A DNA stretch of 64,000 nt from Thalassococcus arenae (lineage in GTDB: Bacteria; Pseudomonadota; Alphaproteobacteria; Rhodobacterales; Rhodobacteraceae). Positions within the stretch are counted from its first letter, which is position 1. Each line of letters starts with the position of its first letter. The translations under genes were made by a program, and so were the position numbers. The stretch is from positions 1-64,000 of the forward strand of contig NZ_JAHRWL010000001.1 in the NCBI RefSeq assembly GCF_019104745.1, given 5' to 3'. The notes under the pieces were generated by a model. The model made no database searches and was not told the origin of the DNA. It saw only the letters and a program-made list of their open reading frames with translations. This document shows, one piece after another, positions 1 through 8,602 of this stretch.

Positions 1-132
1 AAGATCATGCGCCGCATCCTGCGCAAGATCGCCGAAAACGACTACGGCGCCCTCGGAGACACCTCGACACTCGCCGAACCCGCCGTCGTCGACGACCTCA
101 TCGAAAACAGAATGAACAGGGGCGAGGCATGA
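1..132 (+). CDS. acs: Acetyl-CoA synthetase, C-terminal end (5' truncated by window)
   Basis: Only the last 43 codons are present, open from base 1 and stopping at TGA 130-132. The peptide begins [20 protein letters not shown] and ends [16 protein letters not shown]-x-LRKIA followed by a GDTSTLA-type tail is the hallmark C-terminus of AMP-forming acetyl-CoA synthetase; the first Lys lies in the A10 core that is acetylated in Acs (established family knowledge). The enzyme converts acetate, ATP and CoA to acetyl-CoA and AMP. Its stop overlaps the adenylate kinase start (ATGA). That is a sensible coupling, because Acs makes AMP and adenylate kinase recycles it. Confidence 0.85.
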   Translation, partial: KIMRRILRKIAENDYGALGDTSTLAEPAVVDDLIENRMNRGEA

Positions 133-812
133 TGGACGGCGCCGACACCCCTGCCCCCGTGCTGATCCTGCTGGGGCCTCCGGGCGCCGGCAAGGGCACC
201 CAGGCGCGGATGCTGGAAGAGGCTTTCGGCCTTGTCCAGTTGTCCACCGGCGATCTGCTGCGCGCAGCCGTCGCCGCCGGCACCGAGGCCGGCCGGCAGG
301 CCAAGGCGGTGATGGAAGCGGGCGACCTGGTCAGCGACGAGATCGTCATCGCCATCCTGCGCGACCGGCTGGCCGATCCCGATTGCGCCGGCGGCGTGAT
401 CCTGGACGGATTCCCGCGCACCACGGTGCAGGCGCAGGCGCTGGACGCGCTGCTGGCCGAGACCGGGCAAGCCATCAACGCCGCGATCAGCCTGGACGTG
501 GACGATGCCGCGATGGTCACCCGCATCTCGGGCCGGTTCACCTGCGGCAATTGCGGTGAAGGTTATCACGACACGTTCAAGGCGCCGGCCAAGCCCGATG
601 TCTGCGACAAGTGCGGCGGCACCGAGATGAAGCGCCGTGCCGATGACAACGCCGAAACCGTGGCATCGCGGCTCGAGGCCTATCACGCGCAAACCGCGCC
701 GCTTATCGATTACTACGCCCGGACCGGCGCGCTGAAGCGCGTCGATGCGATGGGCGCCATCACCGACATCGCCGCCGAACTCGGCTCGATCGTTCGCCAG
801 GCCACGGCCTGA
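129..812 (+). CDS. adk: Adenylate kinase, zinc-LID type
   Basis: 227 aa nucleoside monophosphate kinase catalysing AMP + ATP to 2 ADP in the cytoplasm. The P-loop GPPGAGKGT lies at residues 16-24, the AMP-binding STGDLLRA and DGFPRT motifs follow, and the LID around residues 138-162 carries two CxxC pairs (CGNC and CDKC), as in zinc-binding long-form kinases. It overlaps the acs stop by 4 bases, so translation is probably coupled. In this context it most likely serves as a second, acetate-linked adenylate kinase that removes AMP made by Acs. Many Rhodobacteraceae also carry adk in the ribosomal protein operon, so this copy may not be the only one. Confidence 0.93.
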   Translation: MMDGADTPAPVLILLGPPGAGKGTQARMLEEAFGLVQLSTGDLLRAAVAAGTEAGRQAKAVMEAGDLVSDEIVIAILRDRLADPDCAGGVILDGFPRTTVQAQALDALLAETGQAINAAISLDVDDAAMVTRISGRFTCGNCGEGYHDTFKAPAKPDVCDKCGGTEMKRRADDNAETVASRLEAYHAQTAPLIDYYARTGALKRVDAMGAITDIAAELGSIVRQATA

Positions 813-871
813 GCGGGAGGGAACCGCCTGCCCGACGGGCAGGCAAACGGAGGAAGAGGAGGACCCGCGAC

Positions 872-1150
872 ATGGCGGACCAAACATCTCAAAGCGCAAG
901 CGCCGAGTCCGACAAGGGCTATTGGGCGGCCAACGTGCGCATCATCGTCATCAGCCTGATCATCTGGGCGCTGGTGAGCTTCGGCTTCGGCATCCTGCTG
1001 CGGCCAGTGCTGTCCGGCATCAGCGTGGGCGGCACCGACCTGGGCTTCTGGTTCGCCCAGCAAGGCTCGATCATCGTCTTCCTGGCGCTGATCTTCTTCT
1101 ATGCCTGGCGGATGAACAAGCTCGACAAAGAATACGGCGTCGAGGAGTAA
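872..1150 (+). CDS. DUF4212 small subunit of sodium/solute symporter
   Basis: 92 aa protein with two predicted membrane segments (about residues 22-45 and 62-82) and a charged C-terminus. DUF4212 proteins (related in role to YjcH) are encoded directly before VC_2705-type sodium/solute symporters and are thought to be their small partner. Here the symporter starts 4 bases after this stop. The start follows a purine-rich stretch with good Shine-Dalgarno (SD) potential (AGGAAGAGGAGG). Next to acs, the substrate is probably a short carboxylate such as acetate (inference). Confidence 0.85.
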   Translation: MADQTSQSASAESDKGYWAANVRIIVISLIIWALVSFGFGILLRPVLSGISVGGTDLGFWFAQQGSIIVFLALIFFYAWRMNKLDKEYGVEE

Positions 1151-1154
1151 CGTC

Positions 1155-2936
1155 ATGGATCAGTATACCCTTAACCTGCTGGTCGTGGGCGCCACCTTCG
1201 CGCTCTATATCGGCATCGCGATCTGGGCCCGCGCGGGTTCCACGTCGGAATTCTATGCCGCCTCGCGCGGCGTGCACCCGGTCACCAACGGGATGGCCAC
1301 CGCGGCCGACTGGATGTCGGCGGCCTCGTTCATCTCGATGGCCGGCCTGCTGGCCTTCGGTGGCTATGGCGCGTCGTCCTTCCTGATGGGCTGGACCGGC
1401 GGCTACGTGCTGCTGGCGCTGCTGCTTGCACCCTACCTGCGCAAGTTCGGCAAGTTCACGGTGCCGGAATTCATAGGCGACCGGTTCTACAGCCCGACCG
1501 CGCGCATGGTGGCGGTGATCTGCCTGATCGTCGCCTCGGTGACCTACGTGATCGGCCAGATGACCGGTGTCGGCGTGGCGTTCTCGCGCTTCCTCGAAGT
1601 CGAGGTGTCGACCGGTCTGTTCATCGGCGCGGCCGTGGTGTTCATGTATGCCGTCCTTGGCGGCATGAAGGGCATCACCTACACCCAGGTCGCCCAGTAC
1701 GTGGTGCTCATCACCGCCTACACGATCCCGGCGATCTTCATCTCGCTGCAGCTGACCGGCAACCCGATCCCGGGTCTCGGCCTGTTCGGCGACCACACCG
1801 CGTCGGGCCAGCCGCTGCTGGAACGTCTCGACCAGGTGGTGCAGGATCTGGGCTTTGCCGCCTACACCGTTCAGGATGGCACCCCGTCGGCCGTCATCAA
1901 CATGACGCTGTTCACCTTCTCGCTGATGATCGGCACCGCGGGTCTGCCGCACGTCATCATCCGCTTCTTCACCGTGCCGCGCGTGGCCGATGCCCGCTGG
2001 TCCGCCGGCTGGGCGCTGGTCTTCATCGCGCTGCTTTACCTGACCGCCCCGGCGGTGGGCGCGATGGCGCGGCTGAACATCATGGACACGCTCTGGCCGA
2101 ATGGCGTTCAGGGCGAAGCCATGGCGATCGAGGAAGCGCCTGACTGGATGGAAACCTGGGCCACCACCGGCCTGCTGGGCTGGGAAGACAAGAACGGCGA
2201 CGGCCGCATCCAGTATTACAACGACGCCAATGCCGACATGCAGGCGGTGGCGGCCGAGCGCGGCTGGCAGGGCAATGAACTGACCAACTTCAACCGCGAC
2301 ATCCTGGTTCTGGCCAACCCCGAGATCGCACAGCTTCCGGGCTGGGTGATCGCGCTGGTGGCGGCGGGCGGCCTTGCGGCGGCGCTGTCGACGGCGGCGG
2401 GCCTGTTGCTGGCGATCTCGTCGGCGATCAGCCACGACCTGATCAAGGGTCAGTTGAACCCCGGCATCTCGGAAAAGGGCGAGCTTCTGGCGGCGCGGAT
2501 CTCGATGGCGGTGGCCATCGGCGTGGCGACCTATCTGGGGCTCAACCCGCCGGGCTTTGCCGCGCAGACCGTGGCCCTGGCCTTTGGCCTGGCAGCGGCC
2601 TCGATCTTCCCGGCGCTGATGATGGGGATCTTCTCGACCCGCATCAACAACAAGGGTGCGGTCGCGGGGATGCTGGCCGGCCTGGTCTTCACGCTGGTCT
2701 ACATCTTCCTGCACAAGGGCTGGTTCTTCATCCCCGACACCAACAGCTTCCCCGACACGATCTCGGGTTCGTTGCTGGGCATCCAGTCCACGGCCATCGG
2801 TTCGGTCGGCGCGCTGATCAACTTCGCGGTCGCCTACTTCGTGTCGAACGCGACCGAGGACACGCCGCAGGAGATCAAGGACCTGGTCGAAAGCGTGCGT
2901 ATCCCGCGCGGTGCCGGCGCCGCGGTGGATCACTGA
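1155..2936 (+). CDS. Sodium/solute symporter, VC_2705/ActP-like
   Basis: 593 aa polytopic inner-membrane transporter of the SSS family. It has the N-terminal FYAASRGV and AADWMSAASFISMAG motifs typical of the acetate permease branch and a long series of hydrophobic helices. An insertion around residues 310-380 contains DKNGDGRIQYYNDAN, a short EF-hand-like acidic stretch. The length and the DUF4212 partner fit the VC_2705 subfamily rather than classical ActP/YjcG. The gene order acs-adk-DUF4212-symporter suggests sodium-driven carboxylate uptake feeding acetyl-CoA synthesis. The substrate is inferred from context only. Confidence 0.88.
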   Translation: MDQYTLNLLVVGATFALYIGIAIWARAGSTSEFYAASRGVHPVTNGMATAADWMSAASFISMAGLLAFGGYGASSFLMGWTGGYVLLALLLAPYLRKFGKFTVPEFIGDRFYSPTARMVAVICLIVASVTYVIGQMTGVGVAFSRFLEVEVSTGLFIGAAVVFMYAVLGGMKGITYTQVAQYVVLITAYTIPAIFISLQLTGNPIPGLGLFGDHTASGQPLLERLDQVVQDLGFAAYTVQDGTPSAVINMTLFTFSLMIGTAGLPHVIIRFFTVPRVADARWSAGWALVFIALLYLTAPAVGAMARLNIMDTLWPNGVQGEAMAIEEAPDWMETWATTGLLGWEDKNGDGRIQYYNDANADMQAVAAERGWQGNELTNFNRDILVLANPEIAQLPGWVIALVAAGGLAAALSTAAGLLLAISSAISHDLIKGQLNPGISEKGELLAARISMAVAIGVATYLGLNPPGFAAQTVALAFGLAAASIFPALMMGIFSTRINNKGAVAGMLAGLVFTLVYIFLHKGWFFIPDTNSFPDTISGSLLGIQSTAIGSVGALINFAVAYFVSNATEDTPQEIKDLVESVRIPRGAGAAVDH

Positions 2937-2944
2937 GACCCGCA

Positions 2945-3009
2945 TGCCCCGGCTTGGTGCCGGGGCAACGCATCAACACCGGGCGGGGCGTCGCTGCGAC
3001 GGCCCGCCC
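2945..3009 (+). terminator. Tandem hairpins between symporter and DUF294 gene
   Basis: Two strong inverted repeats lie just after the symporter stop. The first is TGCCCCGGC (2945-2953) with GCCGGGGCA (2959-2967) around a 5-base loop. The second is GGGCGGG (2981-2987) with CCCGCCC (3003-3009) and an inner CGTCG/CGACG. No clear T-run follows, so this may be a processing or partial termination signal rather than a full intrinsic terminator. Confidence 0.55.
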
Positions 3010-3042
3010 TCTTCATTTCACCACCCATCACGGGATAGGACG

Positions 3043-4896
3043 ATGACGACGCGCCTTGATCCGGGGATTGCCATGCCTCTCGACCTGCCCGCCCTCAGCC
3101 GTTTCCTGAGCAGCGTTCACCCCTATGACGCGCTGCCCAGTGAAACGCTGGACAGGTTGTCGCCGCTATTCGAATCGCGATCCGTCGCGGCGGGCGATCC
3201 GATTTATCCGCTGGGCCAACCGCTCGAAGGGCTGTTCCTGATCCACGAGGGCCAGGTCGAGGTATCCGACGAGAACGGTGTGCCCGTCTCGATCCTGGGC
3301 GCCCGCAATTCCTTTGGCGAACGCGGCCTGATGCGCGACGGCCTGGCCATGACCTCGGCCCGTGCCCTCGCAGATACCCGGCTGCTGCTGCTGCCGGCCG
3401 CCGCGTTCCACGATCTGGTCGGCTCGGAACCCGCGGCGCGGCGCTTTTTCGACCGCACCCGCACGCCCAAGCCGCAAAAGGCCGACCTGACCACGACGCG
3501 GGTCGAGACACTGATGGCCGCCGATCCGCTGACCTGCCGGCCCGACACCCCGGTACAGGAGGCCGCGCGCAAGATGCGCGATCGCCGTGTGTCGTCGATC
3601 TGCGTGACCGAAGACGGCCGCTTGCGCGGCATCGTCACGATCCGCGATCTTTCGGGCAAGGTGGTGGCGGACGGGCTTTCGCTCAACACCGCCGCCGCCC
3701 AGATCATGACGCCCGATCCCGTCACCCTGCCGCCCTCGGCCATCGGCTCGGACGTGTTGCACATGATGATGGAGCGGCGCATCGGCCATGTTCCGGTGAC
3801 CGAGGCCGGCAGGCTGGTGGGCATCGTCACCCAGACCGACCTGACCCGGTTCCAGGCGGTCAGCTCGGCCGAACTGGTGCGCGATATCGCGCGGGCCGGC
3901 ACCGCCGAAGACATGGCCAAGGTCACGGCGCGCATTCCCCAGCTGCTGGTGCAGCTGGTCGGCGGCGGCAACCGGCACGAAGTGGTGACGCGGCTGATCA
4001 CCGATGTCGCCGACACGGTGACGCGGCGCCTGCTGGCCCTGGCCGAAGCCGAGTTCGGCCCGCCGCCGGTGCCCTATCTGTGGCTGGCCTGCGGCAGCCA
4101 GGGGCGGCAGGAACAGACCGGCGTCAGCGACCAGGACAACTGCCTGATCCTGTCCGACGACCACCAGCCGGAGCATGCGGGCTATTTCGAGCGACTGGCC
4201 AATTTCGTCTGCGACGGCCTGAACACCTGCGGCTACGTCTTCTGCCCCGGCGACATGATGGCCAGCAACCCGCGCTGGCGTCAGCCGCTGCGGGTCTGGC
4301 GCAAATACTTCGCCGGCTGGATCGCCAAACCGGACCCCGAGGCACAGATGCTGGCGTCGGTGATGTTCGACCTGAGGCCGATCGGCGGCGCGATGGCGCT
4401 TTGGGGCGATCTGCAGGCCGAAACACTGGCCGCGGCCTCGAAGAACTCGATCTTCGTCGCACACATGATATCGAACTCGCTCAAGCACACACCGCCACTG
4501 GGGTTGCTGCGCGGGTTCGCGACGATCCGGTCGGGCGAACACAAGAACCAGCTCGACCTCAAGCATAACGGCGTGGTGCCGGTGGTCGACCTGGGCCGGG
4601 TCTATGCGCTGCAGGGCCGTCTGGCCGAGGTCAATACCCGCGCCCGGCTGCAAGCGGCCGTCGCCGCCGGGGTGCTGAGCGGATCGGGCGGACAGGATCT
4701 GCTGGATGCCTACGACCTGATCGCCGAAACCCGGCTGGAACACCAGGCGACGCAAATCAGGGCCGGCCGCGAGCCGGACAATTTCCTGGCGCCCGCCGAT
4801 CTGTCGGATTTCGAACGCAGCCATTTGCGCGACGCCTTCGTCGTGGTCAAATCGCTGCAATCGGCCGTCGGTCACGGGCGCGGAATGCTGAGCTGA
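3043..4896 (+). CDS. cNMP-binding/CBS/DUF294 nucleotidyltransferase-like regulator
   Basis: 617 aa from ATG 3043. Domain order: cyclic-nucleotide-binding fold (about residues 20-130, with a FGERGLM motif like the CNB phosphate cassette), two CBS repeats (about 155-280), a DUF294 putative nucleotidyltransferase region with WLACGSQGRQEQTGVSDQDN (about 345-365), and a DUF294 C-terminal helical domain. The GS-x9-DxD-type arrangement resembles GlnD-like nucleotidyltransferases. Proteins with this layout are commonly encoded beside VC_2705 symporters and are presumed to regulate acetate uptake or use. A longer frame opens upstream from 2911, but that would overlap the symporter and cross both hairpins, so I prefer 3043. 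Confidence 0.85.
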   Translation: MTTRLDPGIAMPLDLPALSRFLSSVHPYDALPSETLDRLSPLFESRSVAAGDPIYPLGQPLEGLFLIHEGQVEVSDENGVPVSILGARNSFGERGLMRDGLAMTSARALADTRLLLLPAAAFHDLVGSEPAARRFFDRTRTPKPQKADLTTTRVETLMAADPLTCRPDTPVQEAARKMRDRRVSSICVTEDGRLRGIVTIRDLSGKVVADGLSLNTAAAQIMTPDPVTLPPSAIGSDVLHMMMERRIGHVPVTEAGRLVGIVTQTDLTRFQAVSSAELVRDIARAGTAEDMAKVTARIPQLLVQLVGGGNRHEVVTRLITDVADTVTRRLLALAEAEFGPPPVPYLWLACGSQGRQEQTGVSDQDNCLILSDDHQPEHAGYFERLANFVCDGLNTCGYVFCPGDMMASNPRWRQPLRVWRKYFAGWIAKPDPEAQMLASVMFDLRPIGGAMALWGDLQAETLAAASKNSIFVAHMISNSLKHTPPLGLLRGFATIRSGEHKNQLDLKHNGVVPVVDLGRVYALQGRLAEVNTRARLQAAVAAGVLSGSGGQDLLDAYDLIAETRLEHQATQIRAGREPDNFLAPADLSDFERSHLRDAFVVVKSLQSAVGHGRGMLS

Positions 4897-4900
4897 AGCC

Positions 4901-4946
4901 GCAAATTCCTGGGGAGGAATTTGCAAAACTCTTGCAAGAGTTTTGC
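4901..4946. terminator. Fused double-hairpin element (copy 1)
   Basis: GCAAATTCCT (4901-4910) pairs with AGGAATTTGC (4915-4924). Sharing its last GC, a perfect 24-base palindrome runs from 4923 to 4946 (halves GCAAAACTCTTG and CAAGAGTTTTGC). The same architecture recurs at 53293-53337. It probably acts as a transcription terminator or RNA-stabilising element after the DUF294 gene. Confidence 0.6.
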
Positions 4947-4978
4947 GGACGGCGCGGGAAGGAATGGGAGGAGGAGCG

Positions 4979-5479
4979 ATGCTTTTCGAATTGATCGGCG
5001 TATTCGTCGCAGGCTTTGCCGGGGCCGGCGCGATGATGCTCTTGCTGCGTCTGACGCGCAACCGCCTGCCCCGTTGGCTGATCCCGGTCGGCGCGGGCGC
5101 CGCGATGCTCGCGGCGACGATTTCCAGCGAATACAGCTGGTATTCCCGCACCTCGGCCGCTTTGCCGGACGGGCTGGTCGTGGCGCAGTCGATCGCCGAC
5201 AGCGCGCCCTGGCGGCCCTGGACCTATGCCGTGCCGATGGTCGACCGTTTCGTGGCCGTCGATCTGGACCACCTGCGGCCCAACAGCCAGACCGAGGGGC
5301 TGTTCCTCGCCGATCTGTATTTCTTCGGACGCTGGAAACCGGTCCAGTCCGTCGAGGTCATGGTGGATTGCGCCGGCCTGCGCCGCGCCGATCCCGCGCT
5401 TGGCGACGGATCCGAACCGGTCTGGCGCGATGTCGGCGGCGACGATCCGGTCGTCGCGGCGGTCTGTGCGGAGGTCTGA
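4979..5479 (+). CDS. Small membrane protein of the acs-symporter locus
   Basis: 166 aa from ATG 4979, preceded by a very strong SD (GGGAGGAGGAG). Two N-terminal hydrophobic segments (about residues 2-22 and 36-55) are followed by a soluble domain of about 110 residues that includes SEYSWYSRTSAALPDGLVVA. I do not recognise a characterised family. Its position between the DUF294 regulator and the exonuclease matches a conserved arrangement downstream of VC_2705 symporters in related bacteria (from memory, not verified). The downstream gene begins 1 base after the stop, so the two are probably co-translated. Function unknown. Confidence 0.75.
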   Translation: MLFELIGVFVAGFAGAGAMMLLLRLTRNRLPRWLIPVGAGAAMLAATISSEYSWYSRTSAALPDGLVVAQSIADSAPWRPWTYAVPMVDRFVAVDLDHLRPNSQTEGLFLADLYFFGRWKPVQSVEVMVDCAGLRRADPALGDGSEPVWRDVGGDDPVVAAVCAEV

Positions 5480-5480
5480 C

Positions 5481-6890
5481 ATGATCACCCGTCTCAGCCT
5501 GCGTCTTCGCATCTTCCTGTTCTTCGTCCTGTTGGGACTGGGCGGCACGGCTGCGGCGCTGCTGGCGTTGTGGTTCGGCCATGCCCGCGCCCTGGACACC
5601 GGCGTCACGAACGGCTTCACCTTCGCTGCCGTGCTGTCGGCCCTGTTCATTCTCGCGCTGACCACCGGCGTCTGGCTTTTGTTCGACGAGAACGTCGCGA
5701 AGCCGATCGAGAAGCTGGCCACCGGAATGCGGGCCCGCGCCCATGCCGGGGTCGAGGCCAAAGTCGACACCCATGCCGCGCGCTACCTGGGCGATCTTGC
5801 GCCGGCGGCCTCGGCCGTATCGCGGCAATTGTCGGACAGCGCGATGGAGACCGCTCGGCGGGTCGCGCAGGAAACCGCGCGGCTGACATCCGAGCGCGAA
5901 CGATTGACCGCTCTGCTGACCGAAATCCCCGTCGCGATCCTGATGATCGGTCCGGACGGGCGGATCGTGCTTTACGACGGTCAAGCCGCCGAGGTCTTGT
6001 CGCAGATCGGGGTGCCGCGTCTGAACGCGCCGCTGGTCGAGTATTTCGAGCCATCCAGCCTGGAGCCCGCGTTCGAGAAGCTGCGCAAGACCGGCAGGGA
6101 AGTCGCCTTTACCGCCGTGGGCGTGGATCACGCCCAGCACTACGGGGCCCGGCTGAAGCCGCTCGAGGATGGCGGCGCGATGATGGTGATCGACGACGCC
6201 GTGGCCGATATCGCCCCCGCCGCCGCGCGCCCGCTGGTCTACGATTTCGACCTGCTCGACCGCGCCGCCCCTGCCGCCATGGAAGACACTGCGCTGCGCA
6301 ACCTCATCTTTTCGGTCTTCGACACCGAGACGACGGGCCTGCTGCCGCACAAGGACGAGATCGTCCAGATCGGCGCGGTGCGCGTGCTGAACGGGCGCAT
6401 CGTTCCGGGCGAGATCATCGACCAGCTGGTCGATCCCGGCATGCCGATCCCGCCCGCCTCGACCGCGGTGCACAAGGTGACCGATGCGATGGTGTCGGGC
6501 CAGCCGGACATCGCGGTGGCGGCGCGGCGCTTTCACCGGTTTTGCCAGGATGCGGTGATCGTGGCGCATAACGCGCCGTTCGACATGGCGTTTCTGCGCC
6601 GTCATCAGACCCGGTCGGGCGTCACATGGGAACACCCGATCCTCGATACCGTGTTGTTGTCGGCGGTGATCTACGGCACCACCGAGAAGCACACGCTGGA
6701 TGCGCTGTGCGAGCGGCTCGACGTCACCATCCCGTCCGAGCTGCGCCACACCGCCCTGGGTGACGCCCGGGCCACCGCCGAGGTTCTGGTGCGGCTGATC
6801 CCGATGCTCGAGGCCAAGGGGCTGGACACTTTCGGGAAGGTGATCGAGGAAACCCGCCGCCACGGGCGGTTGCTCGAGGACCTGAACTAG
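5481..6890 (+). CDS. Membrane-anchored DnaQ-type 3'-5' exonuclease with PAS-like region
   Basis: 469 aa. Two transmembrane segments (about residues 10-32 and 47-70) are followed by a HAMP-like linker, a coiled stretch (QETARLTSERERLTALL), a PAS-like sensor region (about 135-235) and a C-terminal RNase T/DnaQ domain. The DEDDh exonuclease motifs are visible: FDTETTG (Exo I), VAHNAPFDMAFL (Exo II) and HTALGDARATAEV (Exo III, with catalytic His and Asp). The fold resembles a histidine-kinase input module joined to an exonuclease output. It is the last gene of the acs locus. Its link to acetate transport is unexplained; it may be a small-RNA or nucleotide-degrading signalling effector (inference). 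Confidence 0.83.
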   Translation: MITRLSLRLRIFLFFVLLGLGGTAAALLALWFGHARALDTGVTNGFTFAAVLSALFILALTTGVWLLFDENVAKPIEKLATGMRARAHAGVEAKVDTHAARYLGDLAPAASAVSRQLSDSAMETARRVAQETARLTSERERLTALLTEIPVAILMIGPDGRIVLYDGQAAEVLSQIGVPRLNAPLVEYFEPSSLEPAFEKLRKTGREVAFTAVGVDHAQHYGARLKPLEDGGAMMVIDDAVADIAPAAARPLVYDFDLLDRAAPAAMEDTALRNLIFSVFDTETTGLLPHKDEIVQIGAVRVLNGRIVPGEIIDQLVDPGMPIPPASTAVHKVTDAMVSGQPDIAVAARRFHRFCQDAVIVAHNAPFDMAFLRRHQTRSGVTWEHPILDTVLLSAVIYGTTEKHTLDALCERLDVTIPSELRHTALGDARATAEVLVRLIPMLEAKGLDTFGKVIEETRRHGRLLEDLN

Positions 6891-6896
6891 CCCCGG

Positions 6897-8543
6897 TTAT
6901 CCGCCGGCCCGGATCTGGCTCAGCGTGGCGCGTGGGGTCAGCGCCTCCTTGTCCACGACCAGGTCAAGCAGCGCACCGTTCGGCGCCGCCAGCGCACGGG
7001 CGAAGGCATCGGGAAAATCCGCGGTGGCCTCGACCCGTTCGGCTTCCAGCCCATAGGCGCGGCCCAGCCCGACGAAATCGGGATTGACGATCTCGGTGCC
7101 GCTGATCCGGCCGGGGTAGTGGCGTTCCTGGTGCATGCGGATCGTGCCGTAGGTGCCGTTGTTGACGACCAGCACGACCGGCGCGGCGCCGGCCTGTGTG
7201 GCCGTTGCCAATTCCTGCCCGGTCATCTGGAAATCACCGTCTCCGGCAAAGCAGATCACCTGACGATCGGGGAAATTGACCTTGGCGGCGACCGCGGCGG
7301 GCACGCCATAGCCCATCGCCCCGGCCTGCGGTGCAAGCAGGCGGTGTTTGTGGCCGAAGCGAAAGAACTTGCCCGACCAGATCGCGAAATTGCCCGCGCC
7401 GTTGGTCAGGATCGCGTCGTCGTCCAGAACGGTGCGCAGATGCGCCATGACCGCGGCCATATCGACCGGGCCGGGCTGCGCCGGCACATCGAAGAACGCG
7501 TCATAGCCGGCCCGGGCCGCGCGGCACCAATCCTGCCAACCGCCCCGCACCCGTTGCGGCAGCGCCCGGGCAAAGGCGTTGGACCCCGCGTGAATGCCGA
7601 TCGCGGGCTTGTAGACCTTGCCCAATTCGCGGTCGCTGACATGGACGTGGATCAGGTTTTGCCGCGGTTCGGGGACGTCCAGCAAGGTGTAGCCATCGGT
7701 GACGTTTTCGCCGAACCGCGTGCCGATGGCCAGCAGCACATCGGCCTCGCGCATCAGCCGTTTCACCTGGGGCGACATGCCGACGCTGGCATCGCCGGAA
7801 TAGACCGGTGAGTGGTTATCGAACATGTCCTGATAGCGGAACGCCGCGATGACCGGGATGTCGCTGGCTTCGGCAAAGCCCTGCAGCGCCGCCTTGCCGT
7901 CTTCGGACCAATCGGCGCCACCGATCAGGATCAGCGGGCGTTCGGCCCGTTCCAGAAGCGCGACCGCTTCGGCCATGGCCGCCGGATCGGGTGACGGTGC
8001 GGCGATGCGCGGCGGTCCGGACAGGGGCACGGCCTCGGTCGCGGCGACAAGCATGTCTTCGGGCAGGGCCACGACCACCGGGCCAGGCCGTCCGGTAACG
8101 GCGGTGGTCCAGGCCCGCGCGACGATCTCGGGAATGCGCGCCACGTCGTCGATCTCGACCACCCATTTCGCCATGGTGCCGAACACCGCGCGGTAATCCA
8201 GTTCCTGGAAAGCCTCGCGCCCCTTCATCCCGGTCGCGACCTGGCCCACGAAAAGGATCATCGGCGTGCTGTCCTGCATCGCCGTATGCACACCGATCGC
8301 GGCGTTGGCGGCACCGGGGCCGCGGGTGACGAAACAGATGCCGGGCTTGCCCGTCAGCTTGCCCTCGGCCGCGGCCATGAAGGCGGCGCCACCTTCTTGC
8401 CGGCACAGCACGAAATCCAGCTTGCCCGCCCGGTCGTGCAGCGCGTCCAGCACTGCCAGATAGCTTTCCCCCGGTACTCCGTAGCCCCGTCGCGCGCCAA
8501 GCGCGATCAGGCAATCGGCCAGCAATTCCCCTCCGGTGCGCAT
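6897..8543 (-). CDS. Thiamine-diphosphate-dependent enzyme, acetolactate synthase-like
   Basis: 548 aa, with the three-domain layout of large-subunit acetolactate synthase relatives. The catalytic Glu of the ThDP site is in LCRQEGGAAFMA near residue 49. The ThDP/Mg motif is GDGDFQMTGQEL ending in VVNNGTYG. No regulatory small subunit (IlvH) is nearby, so this is unlikely to be the valine/isoleucine enzyme. It is the last gene of a six-gene minus-strand catabolic operon, 59 bases after the phosphoesterase gene, and meets the exonuclease gene head-on with only 6 bases between. A decarboxylase or lyase role on a 2-oxo acid is likely; the substrate is not predictable. Confidence 0.8.
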   Translation of the reverse strand: MRTGGELLADCLIALGARRGYGVPGESYLAVLDALHDRAGKLDFVLCRQEGGAAFMAAAEGKLTGKPGICFVTRGPGAANAAIGVHTAMQDSTPMILFVGQVATGMKGREAFQELDYRAVFGTMAKWVVEIDDVARIPEIVARAWTTAVTGRPGPVVVALPEDMLVAATEAVPLSGPPRIAAPSPDPAAMAEAVALLERAERPLILIGGADWSEDGKAALQGFAEASDIPVIAAFRYQDMFDNHSPVYSGDASVGMSPQVKRLMREADVLLAIGTRFGENVTDGYTLLDVPEPRQNLIHVHVSDRELGKVYKPAIGIHAGSNAFARALPQRVRGGWQDWCRAARAGYDAFFDVPAQPGPVDMAAVMAHLRTVLDDDAILTNGAGNFAIWSGKFFRFGHKHRLLAPQAGAMGYGVPAAVAAKVNFPDRQVICFAGDGDFQMTGQELATATQAGAAPVVLVVNNGTYGTIRMHQERHYPGRISGTEIVNPDFVGLGRAYGLEAERVEATADFPDAFARALAAPNGALLDLVVDKEALTPRATLSQIRAGG

Positions 8544-8602
8544 TCAATCCTCCCCGACTGCGTCGCCTCTTGTCCCGCGAAGCGCGCACAGGCGCAAGCC
8601 AG

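Noticed and set aside
1071-2945. Long open frame on the minus strand opposite the symporter
   Set aside because: It is a high-GC shadow: Arg/His/Gly-rich translation, no domain match, and the plus strand has a clear symporter. The same applies to other long antisense frames, for example opposite the RND exporter (22217-24358) and valS (55837-58326).
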